This document shows, piece after piece, positions 16,801 through 24,735 of a stretch of DNA of 35,604 nucleotides (its first letter is position 1; the number at the start of each line of letters is the position of its first letter). The stretch lies in NCBI GenBank assembly GCA_012959465.1, contig DUDC01000064.1, forward strand, positions 1-35,604. The letters run 5' to 3'. The translations under genes were made by a program, and so were the position numbers. This DNA is from Planctomycetaceae bacterium (GTDB lineage: Bacteria; Planctomycetota; Planctomycetia; Pirellulales; Pirellulaceae). The notes beneath the pieces are model-generated. The model had not been told where the DNA came from. It worked only from the letters and a program-made list of their open reading frames with translations, and ran no database searches.

Positions 16801-17288
16801 CAAGTCCACTTGCACAACAGATTTTGACAGTCGCCTCGCAGGTACGGGCAGTGGTTCGTCGAAGTGCGGCTGATATCAATCCTCGATCAAGCCTCGAGTG
16901 GGTTGCACTTCCGCCGCAAGACGTCGAATTTCGTCTGGTCAACGGCGCCGTAGAACATCGACGATTTGAAGTGCGGGTCGACGACGTTCAACTTATCACC
17001 AGCGGCAAGGTCTACATTAAAGGGACGGAGGAGTTCGCGGACCACCGAATTGAATTGGTGTGTGAAGTCCCGATCCAGGACAAATGGATCAAGTCGAATC
17101 GCCTGCTCGCATCGCTGCGGAATAGCAAATTGAAGATACCCATCAGTGGCACGTTGTCGAAACCTCGAATCGATGCCCGAGTACTGCGCGATTTCAGCAA
17201 GCAAATGCTCCGCGGTGTTGCAGAGGATCTAATTCGCGATCAGCTGGAAAAAGGCCTGCGTCAATTGTTTAACAAACCCCTACCCTAG
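13836..17288 (+). CDS. Large AsmA/DUF748-like envelope protein
   Basis: A protein of about 1150 residues with one N-terminal membrane helix (about 26-43, FRVIISSLIVVVAIGGLL) preceded by a basic stretch (PPRRHRRVRWFR). The remainder is a long, repetitive beta-strand-rich region in the periplasm. This architecture and the C-terminal segment (LIVTRSVEHIDLQDATLEIR-type strands near the start; GGQLNAELSIDL, GTLQIHEGRI and IPISGTLSKPRIDARVL near the end) match the AsmA/TamB/DUF748 group of bridge-like lipid-transport or outer-membrane-biogenesis proteins. I use ATG 13836; a GTG at 13785 would add 17 residues, and neither has a clear ribosome site. The lipid-transport role is inferred from the superfamily. 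It is followed 25 bp later by an MBL-fold hydrolase gene on the same strand. Confidence 0.8.
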   Translation: MDVPSTDPAETLATPPRRHRRVRWFRVIISSLIVVVAIGGLLPSLARPWMITQITESIPGDVSIEDISLSWWSPVTAKGITISTDDQLLLKVGELKTNESLLRLIVTRSVEHIDLQDATLEIRHTDTDSNLESWLRQCPKSKDSSTWSMQVTLKGGQLRIYRSASDPSPYEVLTIEATADISSTKLNIEATGDYPQTGQKLELTAIVLMEEQTIKLNTRGLDIAGIEPWLCRGARQSRLQGQLSTIANIQWKKESEFHAHIEELRADDLDIELPRFGLKRINLSNVEAHVQIVCSKTGVALDGKVDSSIGTLNAAGMRFNLPKTSDDWQDIIAPLRGGCDIELQLAEAVAAAPWLIPVKDDLQLTEGTLKLRIQAGTEPTERLIAELSLADAKARSSNALLVWEKPIQLAIDIRRDEHMQVENLKIDSEFVTARLNGSIEVGNGTLSGDLGDLYNELSRWIEMPIEAMGGKLSGELHWRLEQQRIVARGELDVLDAVIQHDQTLWSDARLHLDWNSVAQLSQEKRPEILSGDLVLSTSQGDRLEWHAQRTEEGLKWNGETHLQLANLPHPLKNIEKTPMVIDGTLSGTATGITNDDGIQIAAVEATVDRFFLDGQEMSIREPTVIFRGSGTVRPKLQQVHLDQFEFTSTTIAFGGQQLLVNWTDPSKLSFQAAVRADLSKIDRWIPVNQLARNRWQGEFVGNVTVMRTPQRSSVEWTGVIDQFSIQSVPPDGHPNENDINRMAQEPTTIWTEQEVKTAGELIYQTDDAALTMNVSFGSESLQLTLDGQILDVTGLPVADLTGDLTYDLAALEPKIQMLLDPSIQLSGKGQHPITLRGPVFKNATHTSAEHSIVHRQLEGTASVAWESVSGYGAFIGKGEMRGELKDGKVTFAPLECALAGGQLNAELSIDLRSSPARLLLMPGPLMKDVNITPKMCQSWIQYAVPLLANATQAQGRFSAQLDHAEFPIDSPRDGSAAGTLQIHEGRIAASPLAQQILTVASQVRAVVRRSAADINPRSSLEWVALPPQDVEFRLVNGAVEHRRFEVRVDDVQLITSGKVYIKGTEEFADHRIELVCEVPIQDKWIKSNRLLASLRNSKLKIPISGTLSKPRIDARVLRDFSKQMLRGVAEDLIRDQLEKGLRQLFNKPLP

Positions 17289-17313
17289 TCTGCAAAACGA
17301 AGCAGTCTGCCAA

Positions 17314-18063
17314 ATGAAACTCATCGCGCTCGGTACTACGGGATACCATCCGAACGATCAACGGCAAACCGCTTGCTACATGATCCCCGAAATCGGACTC
17401 GTATTAGACGCCGGGACCGGCGCTTATCGGATTCGCAAGCATCTGCAAGGGGATTCTCTCGATATCTACCTGTCACATGCCCACCTGGATCACGTGATGG
17501 GAATCACGTTTCTATTCGACGTGCTCTACGAACGAGACGTTAGCGTCGCGCGTGTTCACGGGGTCGCCGAGAAGCTGGCGGCCATACAAGATCATTTGTT
17601 CGCGTCGGACTTGTTTCCGATCCTCCCACCCATCGAATGGCACCCTCTCGACGCCTCTCAAAAGGTCGGTGGTCGCGGTGAACTAACGACTTTCCCGCTG
17701 GAACACCCTGGCGGTTCGGTGGGCTTTCGCATCGACTGGCCCGATTATTCGATGGCCTACGTGACAGATACAATGGCGGACGTCGGTGCCGACTATGTAG
17801 CGAAACTCTCCGGCGTCGATTTGCTACTGCACGAGTGCTACTTTCGAGACGAGTACCGGGATTTCGCTGTCCGCTCGGGGCACAGTTGGACGACACCCGT
17901 TTGTGAAGTGGCCCGAGCAGCGAAGGTCGGTCGATTGGTACTGATCCACATCAACCCACTGGATGAAAGCGACGATCCGGTGGATCTCTCCAAGGCGCGA
18001 GAGATTTTTCCGGCGACGGACGTGGCATTCGATGGGATGGAAATCGATCTGCCAATTGCCTGA
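17314..18063 (+). CDS. MBL-fold metallo-hydrolase (ribonuclease Z-like)
   Basis: A 249-residue metallo-beta-lactamase-fold hydrolase with a complete two-metal site. HAHLDH is at residues 55-60 (His55, His57, Asp59, His60), with His131 (LEHPGG), Asp152 (YVTDTM) and His212 (IHINP). His173 (LLHECYF) and SGHSWTTP at 189-194 match the RNase Z/phosphonate PhnP-like branch of the superfamily. No signal peptide, so cytoplasmic. It is shorter than tRNA-processing RNase Z (about 300 residues) and lacks the exosite arm in the sequence I can read, so a small-molecule or cyclic phosphodiesterase role is equally possible. It starts 25 bp after the AsmA-like gene and is probably co-transcribed with it. Confidence 0.88.
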   Translation: MKLIALGTTGYHPNDQRQTACYMIPEIGLVLDAGTGAYRIRKHLQGDSLDIYLSHAHLDHVMGITFLFDVLYERDVSVARVHGVAEKLAAIQDHLFASDLFPILPPIEWHPLDASQKVGGRGELTTFPLEHPGGSVGFRIDWPDYSMAYVTDTMADVGADYVAKLSGVDLLLHECYFRDEYRDFAVRSGHSWTTPVCEVARAAKVGRLVLIHINPLDESDDPVDLSKAREIFPATDVAFDGMEIDLPIA

Positions 18064-18106
18064 GCCGTGCAACTCGCGCGAAACGACTTTGTGGCTTTGG
18101 GCCTTC

Positions 18107-18132
18107 GTGTGAGCATTTCATACGTCTCACAC
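18107..18132. terminator. Hairpin between convergent genes
   Basis: GTGTGAG and CTCACAC pair across a 12-nt loop; allowing one mismatch, the flanking CTT and AAG extend the stem. A second hairpin (GAAGACG/CGTCTTC, 18152-18173) follows. Both lie between the MBL-fold gene and aguA, which converge here, and may end transcription from both sides; neither has a clear T-tract. Confidence 0.35.
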
Positions 18133-18178
18133 AAAGATACTGTGGCACGAAGAAGACGGGGGTACGCGTCTTCACGGA

Positions 18179-19201
18179 TCAATACAGCTGCTGAGTCATG
18201 CAGTGAATTGCTCCGAGTCCACGTACCAGTTCCCGACACCCGAAGGGGACAACATCGTGATTAGGAAACTGCTCGCGGAGTACGGCTAGGGCATAAGCGT
18301 CTTCCTCGACATCAAATGTGGGAACCAATACGCCGCCGTTGACAATATAGAAATTGCAATAGCTGGCGGGTAGACGGCGAGTTTCGTGGGTGACCATCGG
18401 TATCGGCAATCCAGTCAATTCGAGTTGCGGCAATTCGCGACGCAGTTGATTCTCTACCCGTTTTAGTGTGTGAGCATTCGGATCGTCGGACGCGCAACAC
18501 GCATGGACAATTCGACCATGTGATGTAAACCGAGCCAACTGGTCGACGTGGCCATCAGTGTCGTCTCCTAAGAAACCGTCACCATGCAACCATACTACTC
18601 GGACACCACCCGTAAACTCCTTCAATACGTCCGTCACTCGTTGTTCCGAAATTCTCGGATTTCGATTAGGATTCATGAGACATGATCGAGTACTCAGTAC
18701 CAGACCATCGCCGTCTCCTTCCAACGCTCCACCTTCGGCGACTATCGGTGCTTGTCGAACGGCCATGTTCAAGTTAGCGGCGAAGCGGGCGGTAACGGCA
18801 GCATCCAGGTCATAGGGAGGGTATCTCTCACCCCAACCGTTGTAGACCCAGTCAACCGCCACCGACTCGCCTTGGCCGGACAACACAACGGTGGGACCGT
18901 AATCACGCGTCCAGACATCGTTGGTGGGCAAGTCGACAACCACCACCTGTTCGCAATCAGAAAATCGCCTCTCGGCTTGCTGCAGCTCGGACGTTGTTCC
19001 GGCGAGCAACCACACGGTCTCGAATTGTGCAATGTTGCGAACCAGACGCTCGAAGATATCGGGAATAGCAGCAAAAATCCCCGGCCAAGTCTGTTCATTG
19101 TGCGGCCAAGCCATCAGCGTGCCACGATGTCTTGACCATTCTGCCGGCCACCGATAGCCGTCCGCATCACCGGAGTTTGGCGGCCCCCTACTGATCGTCA
19201 T
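18179..19201 (-). CDS. aguA: Agmatine deiminase
   Basis: A 340-residue agmatine deiminase (guanidino-group-modifying family), which converts agmatine to N-carbamoylputrescine and ammonia in the cytoplasm. Family motifs are EWSRHRGTLMAWPHNEQTW near the N-terminus, NDVWTRDYGPT, WLHGDGFLGDDTDGHVDQ (catalytic Asp/His region), PASYCNFYIVNGGVLVP and GLGAIHCMTQQ at the C-terminus with nucleophile Cys334. The length is normal for the family. Its ATG overlaps the stop of aguB by 4 bp (ATGA, 19198-19201), so the two are coupled. Together they make putrescine, which is usual for bacteria that use the AguA-AguB polyamine route. Confidence 0.96.
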   Translation of the reverse strand: MTISRGPPNSGDADGYRWPAEWSRHRGTLMAWPHNEQTWPGIFAAIPDIFERLVRNIAQFETVWLLAGTTSELQQAERRFSDCEQVVVVDLPTNDVWTRDYGPTVVLSGQGESVAVDWVYNGWGERYPPYDLDAAVTARFAANLNMAVRQAPIVAEGGALEGDGDGLVLSTRSCLMNPNRNPRISEQRVTDVLKEFTGGVRVVWLHGDGFLGDDTDGHVDQLARFTSHGRIVHACCASDDPNAHTLKRVENQLRRELPQLELTGLPIPMVTHETRRLPASYCNFYIVNGGVLVPTFDVEEDAYALAVLREQFPNHDVVPFGCRELVRGLGAIHCMTQQLY

Positions 19202-20097
19202 TTCCGTGCGTCCGTGGCATCAGCGGTTGGATCGATGAATCGTTGCGACAATTGGCCGTAGGCATCGATGCGACGATCACGAAGAAACGGCCAATGCGTC
19301 CTCACAACGTCCACTTGTTTGAAGTCGCAAGGAATGATCAACGTTTGCTCTTGGTCATGGGCAGCTCGCCCGGTGATCTGGCCGTTGGGATCGGCGACGA
19401 ACGAAGCGCCCCAGAACTCGATTTGCTGCTCAACGCCAACACGATTGACGGCCGCCACATAGACTCCGTTGGCAATCGCGTGGCCACGCATCACCGTCTC
19501 CCAGGCGGACCACTGGGTCTCGCCGAATTCCTGCTTCTCCTGTGGCGACCAACCGATTGCCGAGGGATAGAAGATGATGTCGGCACCCTGAAGTGCTGTC
19601 AGCCTGGCCGCTTCTGGAAACCACTGGTCCCAACAAATACAGACGCCAATGCAACCGGCTGAAGTTTGGAAGCTACGGAAGCCCAAGTCTCCAGGCGCGA
19701 AATAGAACTTCTCGTAGTAATTAGGATCGTCGGGGATGTGCATCTTGCGGTACATCCCCAAACAAGAACCGTCGCGTTCAAAGACGACCGCTGTATTGTG
19801 ATAGAGACCTTTCGCCCGTCGTTCGAAAAACGACCCGACCACAACCACTTCGTGCTCTCGTGCCGCCTCGGCGATCCGCTGTGAAGTGGGGCCTGGAATT
19901 GGCTCCGCATCGTCAAACCGTCGTATATCCTCTTCCTGACACGGGTAGGTGCTGGCAAACAGTTCTTGCAGACAAACAACGTCGGCGCCTTGCGTTGCCG
20001 CGGCTGCGATCCGTTCCACGGCCGAGTCGATATTGCGCTGCGTGCTGCCGCCGCATCTCATTTGCACCAACGCCACCGAGGTATGGGGAGAAGTCAT
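19198..20097 (-). CDS. aguB: N-carbamoylputrescine amidase
   Basis: A 299-residue carbon-nitrogen hydrolase (nitrilase superfamily) that hydrolyses N-carbamoylputrescine to putrescine, ammonia and CO2. The catalytic triad is visible: Glu45 (CLQELFAS), Lys118 (YRKMHIPDD) and Cys155 (CICWDQWFPE). HIPDDPNYYEKFYFAPGD is typical of AguB enzymes and helps to separate them from beta-ureidopropionases. It is first in the minus-strand operon with aguA, overlapping it by 4 bp, and is divergent from bioD with 135 bp between them. No signal peptide. Confidence 0.95.
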   Translation of the reverse strand: MTSPHTSVALVQMRCGGSTQRNIDSAVERIAAAATQGADVVCLQELFASTYPCQEEDIRRFDDAEPIPGPTSQRIAEAAREHEVVVVGSFFERRAKGLYHNTAVVFERDGSCLGMYRKMHIPDDPNYYEKFYFAPGDLGFRSFQTSAGCIGVCICWDQWFPEAARLTALQGADIIFYPSAIGWSPQEKQEFGETQWSAWETVMRGHAIANGVYVAAVNRVGVEQQIEFWGASFVADPNGQITGRAAHDQEQTLIIPCDFKQVDVVRTHWPFLRDRRIDAYGQLSQRFIDPTADATDARK

Positions 20098-20232
20098 TTG
20101 GGATATACTCAGTATCGAAGTGAAAGGGTATCGAGATGGTGCCGCTCTTTTTCATTCCACTGGAACGTCCAGGCCACTTTGAGAACAAGGTTCAACACCC
20201 GATTTTCGGGATCGTAATCCAAAGCCACTCCA

Positions 20233-20979
20233 ATGAACAGTACGGACCAACCACGCGGATCGAATTCGCCTGATACCGAGATTGCGAACCACCAGTCCAG
20301 CCGCGGACTATTCGTCACCGGTAACGACACGGGAGTGGGGAAAACCTATGTGGCTGCCCGACTCGCTCGACGACTTAGGGAGCACGGCCTGGACGTCGGG
20401 GTCTACAAACCAGTGGCAAGCGGTTGTCGCAGACAAGGCGGCAAGCTGATTTCCGACGATGCCGTCGCCTTGTGGGAGGCAGCCGGTCGGCCTCGACAAC
20501 TCGATTTTGTATGTCCCCAGTGTTTTGAAGCGGCTCTAGCTCCTCCACTTGCTGCTGCTGCCGAAGGGAAGGAGATTGACAGCGATCTAATTCGCAACGG
20601 ATTGGAGAAATGGAACGGTTGCGACTTCCTGATCGTGGAGGGAGTCGGCGGGCTCATGTCTCCACTGAGTGAAGACGACTACGTGGCCGACTTCGCCAGC
20701 GAACTCAACTTTCCGTTGCTGATGGTCGCCGCCAACCGGATCGGTGTGATCAACCAGACCCTGCAATCGCTGATCACTGCCAGTGTCTTTCGCGACGGTC
20801 TGGATGTTGCGGGCGTGGTCCTCAACGACGTTGAACCCATGCATGAAGACGTCAGTTGTGCTAGCAACTTCCAACAACTAATCCACCACTGTGTGCCACC
20901 CGTGGTGGCGCACGTAGGTCACGGTGGAGAGTTCGAGAACTTGGATTGGCTTCTCGACAAATCTTCTAATGCAGACTAA
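20233..20979 (+). CDS. bioD: Dethiobiotin synthetase
   Basis: A 248-residue ATP-dependent dethiobiotin synthase, which closes the ureido ring of biotin from 7,8-diaminopelargonate and CO2. The P-loop GNDTGVGKT is at residues 30-38, followed by VGVYKPVASG with the substrate-binding Lys, a FLIVEGVGGLMSPL segment (Mg/phosphate-binding Glu and GVGG) and the late NRIGVINQTLQSL helix. A 25-residue N-terminal extension precedes the core. No other biotin gene lies in this window, so the pathway genes must be elsewhere. The ATG at 20233 lacks a strong ribosome site. Confidence 0.95.
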   Translation: MNSTDQPRGSNSPDTEIANHQSSRGLFVTGNDTGVGKTYVAARLARRLREHGLDVGVYKPVASGCRRQGGKLISDDAVALWEAAGRPRQLDFVCPQCFEAALAPPLAAAAEGKEIDSDLIRNGLEKWNGCDFLIVEGVGGLMSPLSEDDYVADFASELNFPLLMVAANRIGVINQTLQSLITASVFRDGLDVAGVVLNDVEPMHEDVSCASNFQQLIHHCVPPVVAHVGHGGEFENLDWLLDKSSNAD

Positions 20980-21022
20980 CGCCATAAGACCCGCAACGTA
21001 CAAGTGGGGCGCAAATGGAAGC

Positions 21023-21739
21023 CTACGCCATTAAACCTGACTGCGGCTCGTAGATTCTCATCGCAATAATTCCGACGAACAGCGTTACGGCCTGGCCGAC
21101 GGCGGAGGCGAACAAGCGGTTGTCTGCGACGGAAAGGCTCTGCAGCATCAGCGTGGAGGCGGCCAAGGTGAAGAGTGCCAGATCGACGGCGCCACGGCGG
21201 TTGCCGTGTCCCTCAAAAATCACACTCCAACCAAGCCCTGCTAAGGCGGCCGAAATCGCGAAGGAGAGCGTTTTCAAGATGACTTCGTCGGCAAGAGCAG
21301 ATCGAGAACACGCGAGCCAAATGGCAAGAATCGTGCACCAGCCCACCGCATCCATCAAATGAAAGCGGAGTTTTCTGCCACTTTCGTGCACGAAATAACT
21401 GCGTAATAGAGCGGCCCGCAGCGCGATGAAAACGGCCACGTAAATACCGAGCATGGCCAAGAGGTGTGGCATTTTGTAGTCAGAGTCGTTTTGTGAGACG
21501 AACCATGCCATTACCGTCGCGGTCAAGAGGACCAAGACGGCTCTGGTAAGCAGCGAAATCCGTTGCGTGGGCCGAGGTCGAACCGGTGTCATCCATGCCC
21601 CCAGGAGGGCTAGCTGCCCCATCAGGCAACCCAATGCTGCCGTTCCGGCCGTCGTTTGCAGGTTGGCGCCGGTTCTCCAAATGGCCAAATCAACGACTGC
21701 GAACGCCAGAGTCAGAGTGGCAATTCCGAGGAGAGGCAT
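21023..21739 (-). CDS. Eight-helix membrane protein, unrecognised
   Basis: A 238-residue polytopic membrane protein that I cannot place in a family. Hydrophobic segments near residues 3-20, 30-50, 63-81, 93-113, 127-145, 153-174, 184-204 and 210-228 give about eight helices. Short charged loops separate them, for example VRPRPTQR, SQNDSDYKM, HESGRKLRFH and EGHGNRRG. No catalytic motif is visible. It stands between bioD (converging, 43 bp between stops) and aroE (divergent). Confidence 0.7.
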   Translation of the reverse strand: MPLLGIATLTLAFAVVDLAIWRTGANLQTTAGTAALGCLMGQLALLGAWMTPVRPRPTQRISLLTRAVLVLLTATVMAWFVSQNDSDYKMPHLLAMLGIYVAVFIALRAALLRSYFVHESGRKLRFHLMDAVGWCTILAIWLACSRSALADEVILKTLSFAISAALAGLGWSVIFEGHGNRRGAVDLALFTLAASTLMLQSLSVADNRLFASAVGQAVTLFVGIIAMRIYEPQSGLMA

Positions 21740-21810
21740 AACTTAACTCGCGCGATCATTGAAAACATTGGCACCGTCCGACAAAATATAGGTCCCGCCT
21801 GGGTTCTGGT

Positions 21811-21847
21811 GTTACCGGCCCACCGGAGGTCCCGGTAAGTCGGTAAC
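21811..21847. promoter_or_regulatory. Nested inverted repeats upstream of aroE
   Basis: GTTACCG (21811-21817) and CGGTAAC (21841-21847) are perfect arms that enclose a second pair, ACCGG (21822-21826) and CCGGT (21832-21836). They could form a hairpin in an aroE leader, about 75-110 bases before the start. Function unknown. Confidence 0.35.
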
Positions 21848-21920
21848 CCCGCCACGTAGGATCCCTACAACCCGTTCGAGCAATCCTCAACCGAGAGGAG
21901 TGCTCTGGAGAACGCTAACC

Positions 21921-22769
21921 GTGCCCGACTCGCACCTACAACACCTGGTTTGCTGTATGGGCCAGCCCGTCGCTGGTAATCCCACTCAGTACATGATGGA
22001 AATGGCGTTCGCCGATGCCGGACTGGACTGGCGCTACCTCACTATGGAAGTGCCTCCGGATCGCTTGGCAGACGCGATGAGTGGTCTCCGGGCAATGAAC
22101 TTCCGCGGGGGCAACTTTACGATCCCTCACAAGACTTCGGTCATCCAATACTTGGACGAGTTGTCGGACGCTGCCCGCCTGATGGGTGCCGTCAATTGTG
22201 TGAACCGCGTCGGCGACAAGCTGGTTGGCGAGAATACTGACGGCAAGGGATTCGTCGAGTCGTTGCGGACACTGGTCGATCCGGTTGGAAAGAAAGTCAC
22301 GCTGCTCGGGGCAGGCGGCGCCGCACGGGCCATCGCCATCGAGCTGGCACTCAGCGGCGTCGTTGCCATGGAGATCATCAATCGGTCCGTCGAACGCGGC
22401 GAACAGTTGGCCGCTCAAGTCCGCGACAACACCAACACATCGTGTGAATTCAAGCAATGGGATGGCAACTATGAAGTCTCTGAAGATGCTGACATTGTCA
22501 TCAATGCGACTTCGATAGGACTCGGCGACGCGCAAGCCCAAGTACCAGTCGCCGCCGAGAGTCTACAATCCAACATGATTGTGGCCGACGTGATCTTCAA
22601 TCCTCCAGAAACACAGTTTCTGAAAATGGCCCAAGAGCGAGGTTGTTCCACACTCGATGGACTCGGCATGCTCGTCAATCAGGGTGTCATCGGATTCCGG
22701 ATTTGGACTGGCGTCGAACCCAACGCTGCGGTCATGCGAGAGGCTCTCGAGGAGTATTTGGAGATTTGA
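21921..22769 (+). CDS. aroE: Shikimate dehydrogenase
   Basis: A 282-residue NADPH-dependent shikimate dehydrogenase (3-dehydroshikimate to shikimate, aromatic amino-acid pathway). I prefer GTG 21921, with GGAG 10 bases upstream; a GTG at 21900 would add 7 residues. The catalytic Lys is in NFTIPHKTSV, the partner Asp in GENTDGKGF, and the Rossmann loop is GAGGAARAIA. INRSVERG matches the NADP-recognition strand. The substrate-binding SxS of E. coli AroE (HSKSP) is replaced by NPTQ in CMGQPVAGNPTQYMM, so the enzyme is a divergent variant, though Thr may replace the second Ser. LGMLVNQGVIGF closes the domain as usual. Confidence 0.93.
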   Translation: MPDSHLQHLVCCMGQPVAGNPTQYMMEMAFADAGLDWRYLTMEVPPDRLADAMSGLRAMNFRGGNFTIPHKTSVIQYLDELSDAARLMGAVNCVNRVGDKLVGENTDGKGFVESLRTLVDPVGKKVTLLGAGGAARAIAIELALSGVVAMEIINRSVERGEQLAAQVRDNTNTSCEFKQWDGNYEVSEDADIVINATSIGLGDAQAQVPVAAESLQSNMIVADVIFNPPETQFLKMAQERGCSTLDGLGMLVNQGVIGFRIWTGVEPNAAVMREALEEYLEI

Positions 22770-22798
22770 TCAGCCGGCACGCGGTAGCGTCCGGTTCC
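22770..22798. repeat. Dispersed repeat family A, full copy between two stop codons
   Basis: TCAGCCGGCACGCGGTAGCG followed by TCCGGTTCC fills nearly all of the 33 bp between the aroE stop (22769) and the convergent asnB stop (22803). CCGGcACGC (22774-22782) and GCGTCCGG (22787-22794) form an 8-bp stem with one bulged C and a GGTA loop, so it could terminate both genes. Related copies lie at 25998-26025 and, in part, at 6216-6231. Confidence 0.75.
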
Positions 22799-22802
22799 TA
22801 CC

Positions 22803-24731
22803 CTAAGCAGATTGTTCCCACTCTTCCAGCCAGGCTTGGAACATCAGCACGTCCCACAGCAGGTAATGCCACTCGGCTTTGCCACTGACATGTTCTTGCC
22901 ATGCTCGTTGCACGATGCGCGTTTCAAAGAAACCTTCGCCCTCCAGCCTTCCCGGGGCCAGCAGGTGATCGGCCCAATCTCGCAGTGGCCCTCTCAACCA
23001 TTCGGCCAACGGAACGCCAAATCCACGCTTTGGCTGCTCGAGCCACTCTTTCGGAATGTGACGTTGCACGAGCTGTCGCAAGAGCCACTTCGTCTCACCG
23101 TTCCTCCAACGCTGGGATCGCGGCAATTGCCAGGCAAATTCGACCAGTCGGTGATCTAACAACGGAACGCGAGCTTCCAAACCGACCGCCATGCTCGCTC
23201 GATCCAACTTCACCAAAATATCATCGGCGAGGTAGGTCACACCGTCGACCAGCATCATCTCTTCCAGCAGTCCATCATCAAGCTCCCAGCGATCGGTCTG
23301 GTCTAGAAACACGTTAGGGCAATCACCGTGAAGAACAAGTTCATTCGGCCGACGCCAATGGCCAAAGTGTCGCGCGTACAGCTCTCGCCCACTCGATGCG
23401 GGAAGCAGTTCGGCGGCGACTAGTGCTTTGTTGCGGAGCCGGCGAGGCAAGAGGTAACTCATGCATCGAGCGGTGGGTGCTAGCAGATGACGAAGTCGGT
23501 CGGGAATCTGACGGAATCGATGCCAGAGCGAATCCACAAATTGGTACCGCCGGTATCCTCCGAACAACTCATCGCCACCATCGCCAGAGAGACTCACCTT
23601 CACATGTCGTCGAGCAAACTCGGAAATCAGTAGCGTTGGTATTTGGGAAGAATCGGCAAAAGGTTCATCATAGTGAGTTGGCAGTGTCGGAATGACATCA
23701 CGGGCATCTGCGTCCGTCACCAGTAATTCATGGTGATCAGTGCCTAGGTGGGAGGCAAATCGACGGGCATCCACCGACTCGTCGAACTCCTGTTGTTGGA
23801 AACCAATGGTGAATGTGGCGATAGGCGAAGGAGAGTACTTTTGCAGCGTCGCGGCAACGAGTGAGGAATCTAAACCGCCGGAGAGAAAGGCCCCCAGCGG
23901 TACGTCGGCAAGTGTGCGAAGACGGATCGAATCGGTGAGCAGCGAGTCCAGTTGCTCGACCACTTCCTCATCCGGCACAATTTGAGAGCGGGAGGCGGTG
24001 GATTGAATGGCAATTTTTTGAAGCGACCAATAGTGATGCGGCGTCAAGTCGCGATCCAGCGACAACTCTGTCAGTTGGAGTATCGCGCCCGCTGGTAGCT
24101 TCAAGATTCCATTGAAAATCGTGTGGGGTGACGGAATGTAACCGTGTTTCATCAATAGTGACACGGCACCGCGATCGATGGTGAGCGGAATGCCTAGACC
24201 CGCATTTGTGCCCCGCTTGGAAACCGCTCTAATTGCCTTTAGTTCGGAGGAGAAAAATAAACAACCGTCGTGGCGACCGTAATACAGAGGCTTGATTCCC
24301 AGCCGGTCGCGGGCCAACGTCAAGACTCGTTCGCTCCGGTCCCAGGCAGCAAAAGCAAACATCCCATTTGCTCTGGAAAGCGTGCCTTCAACGCCCCATC
24401 GTTCGATCGCTTCCACCAGAGTCTCGGTGTCAGAAGTGCCCCGAAAGGAATGGTCTGACATGTCCTTCCGCAATTCACGGTGGTTATAGATTTCCCCGTT
24501 GTAGGTGATCACCGTCCTGCCACTAGCCGACTCCATCGGCTGGGCGCCCCGTTCGGATAGGTCCAGAATAGACAGACGTCGATGTCCGAATGCAAGTCCC
24601 GATTGTGAATCAGTCCAGTGACCGTCAGCATCGGGGCCACGATGACGCAGCGGCGCAACCATCGCCTCAATGATGGCCCGAATCTCGCCCGGGGCGTTCT
24701 TCGTGTTCCAGAAACCCGCAATTCCGCACAT
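22803..24731 (-). CDS. asnB: Asparagine synthase (glutamine-hydrolysing)
   Basis: A 642-residue AsnB-type amidotransferase. The N-terminal glutaminase domain begins MCGIAGFW with the nucleophile Cys2 and continues with HRGPDADG, GHRRLSILDLS and TYNGEIYNH. The synthetase domain has the PP-loop SGGLDSS at residues 284-290 and SLSGDGGDELFGGYRRY, which binds ATP and aspartate. The protein is longer than E. coli AsnB (554 residues) and matches the paralogues found in surface-polysaccharide loci, which may amidate sugars or proteins instead of making asparagine. It is 4 bp downstream of a glycosyltransferase gene, which supports that context; plain asparagine synthesis remains possible. Confidence 0.93.
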   Translation of the reverse strand: MCGIAGFWNTKNAPGEIRAIIEAMVAPLRHRGPDADGHWTDSQSGLAFGHRRLSILDLSERGAQPMESASGRTVITYNGEIYNHRELRKDMSDHSFRGTSDTETLVEAIERWGVEGTLSRANGMFAFAAWDRSERVLTLARDRLGIKPLYYGRHDGCLFFSSELKAIRAVSKRGTNAGLGIPLTIDRGAVSLLMKHGYIPSPHTIFNGILKLPAGAILQLTELSLDRDLTPHHYWSLQKIAIQSTASRSQIVPDEEVVEQLDSLLTDSIRLRTLADVPLGAFLSGGLDSSLVAATLQKYSPSPIATFTIGFQQQEFDESVDARRFASHLGTDHHELLVTDADARDVIPTLPTHYDEPFADSSQIPTLLISEFARRHVKVSLSGDGGDELFGGYRRYQFVDSLWHRFRQIPDRLRHLLAPTARCMSYLLPRRLRNKALVAAELLPASSGRELYARHFGHWRRPNELVLHGDCPNVFLDQTDRWELDDGLLEEMMLVDGVTYLADDILVKLDRASMAVGLEARVPLLDHRLVEFAWQLPRSQRWRNGETKWLLRQLVQRHIPKEWLEQPKRGFGVPLAEWLRGPLRDWADHLLAPGRLEGEGFFETRIVQRAWQEHVSGKAEWHYLLWDVLMFQAWLEEWEQSA

Positions 24732-24735
24732 GCCG

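Noticed and set aside
20098..20110. TATATC close to the aguB start considered as a -10 box for leaderless transcription
   Set aside because: No partner -35 at correct spacing is visible; the match alone is too weak.
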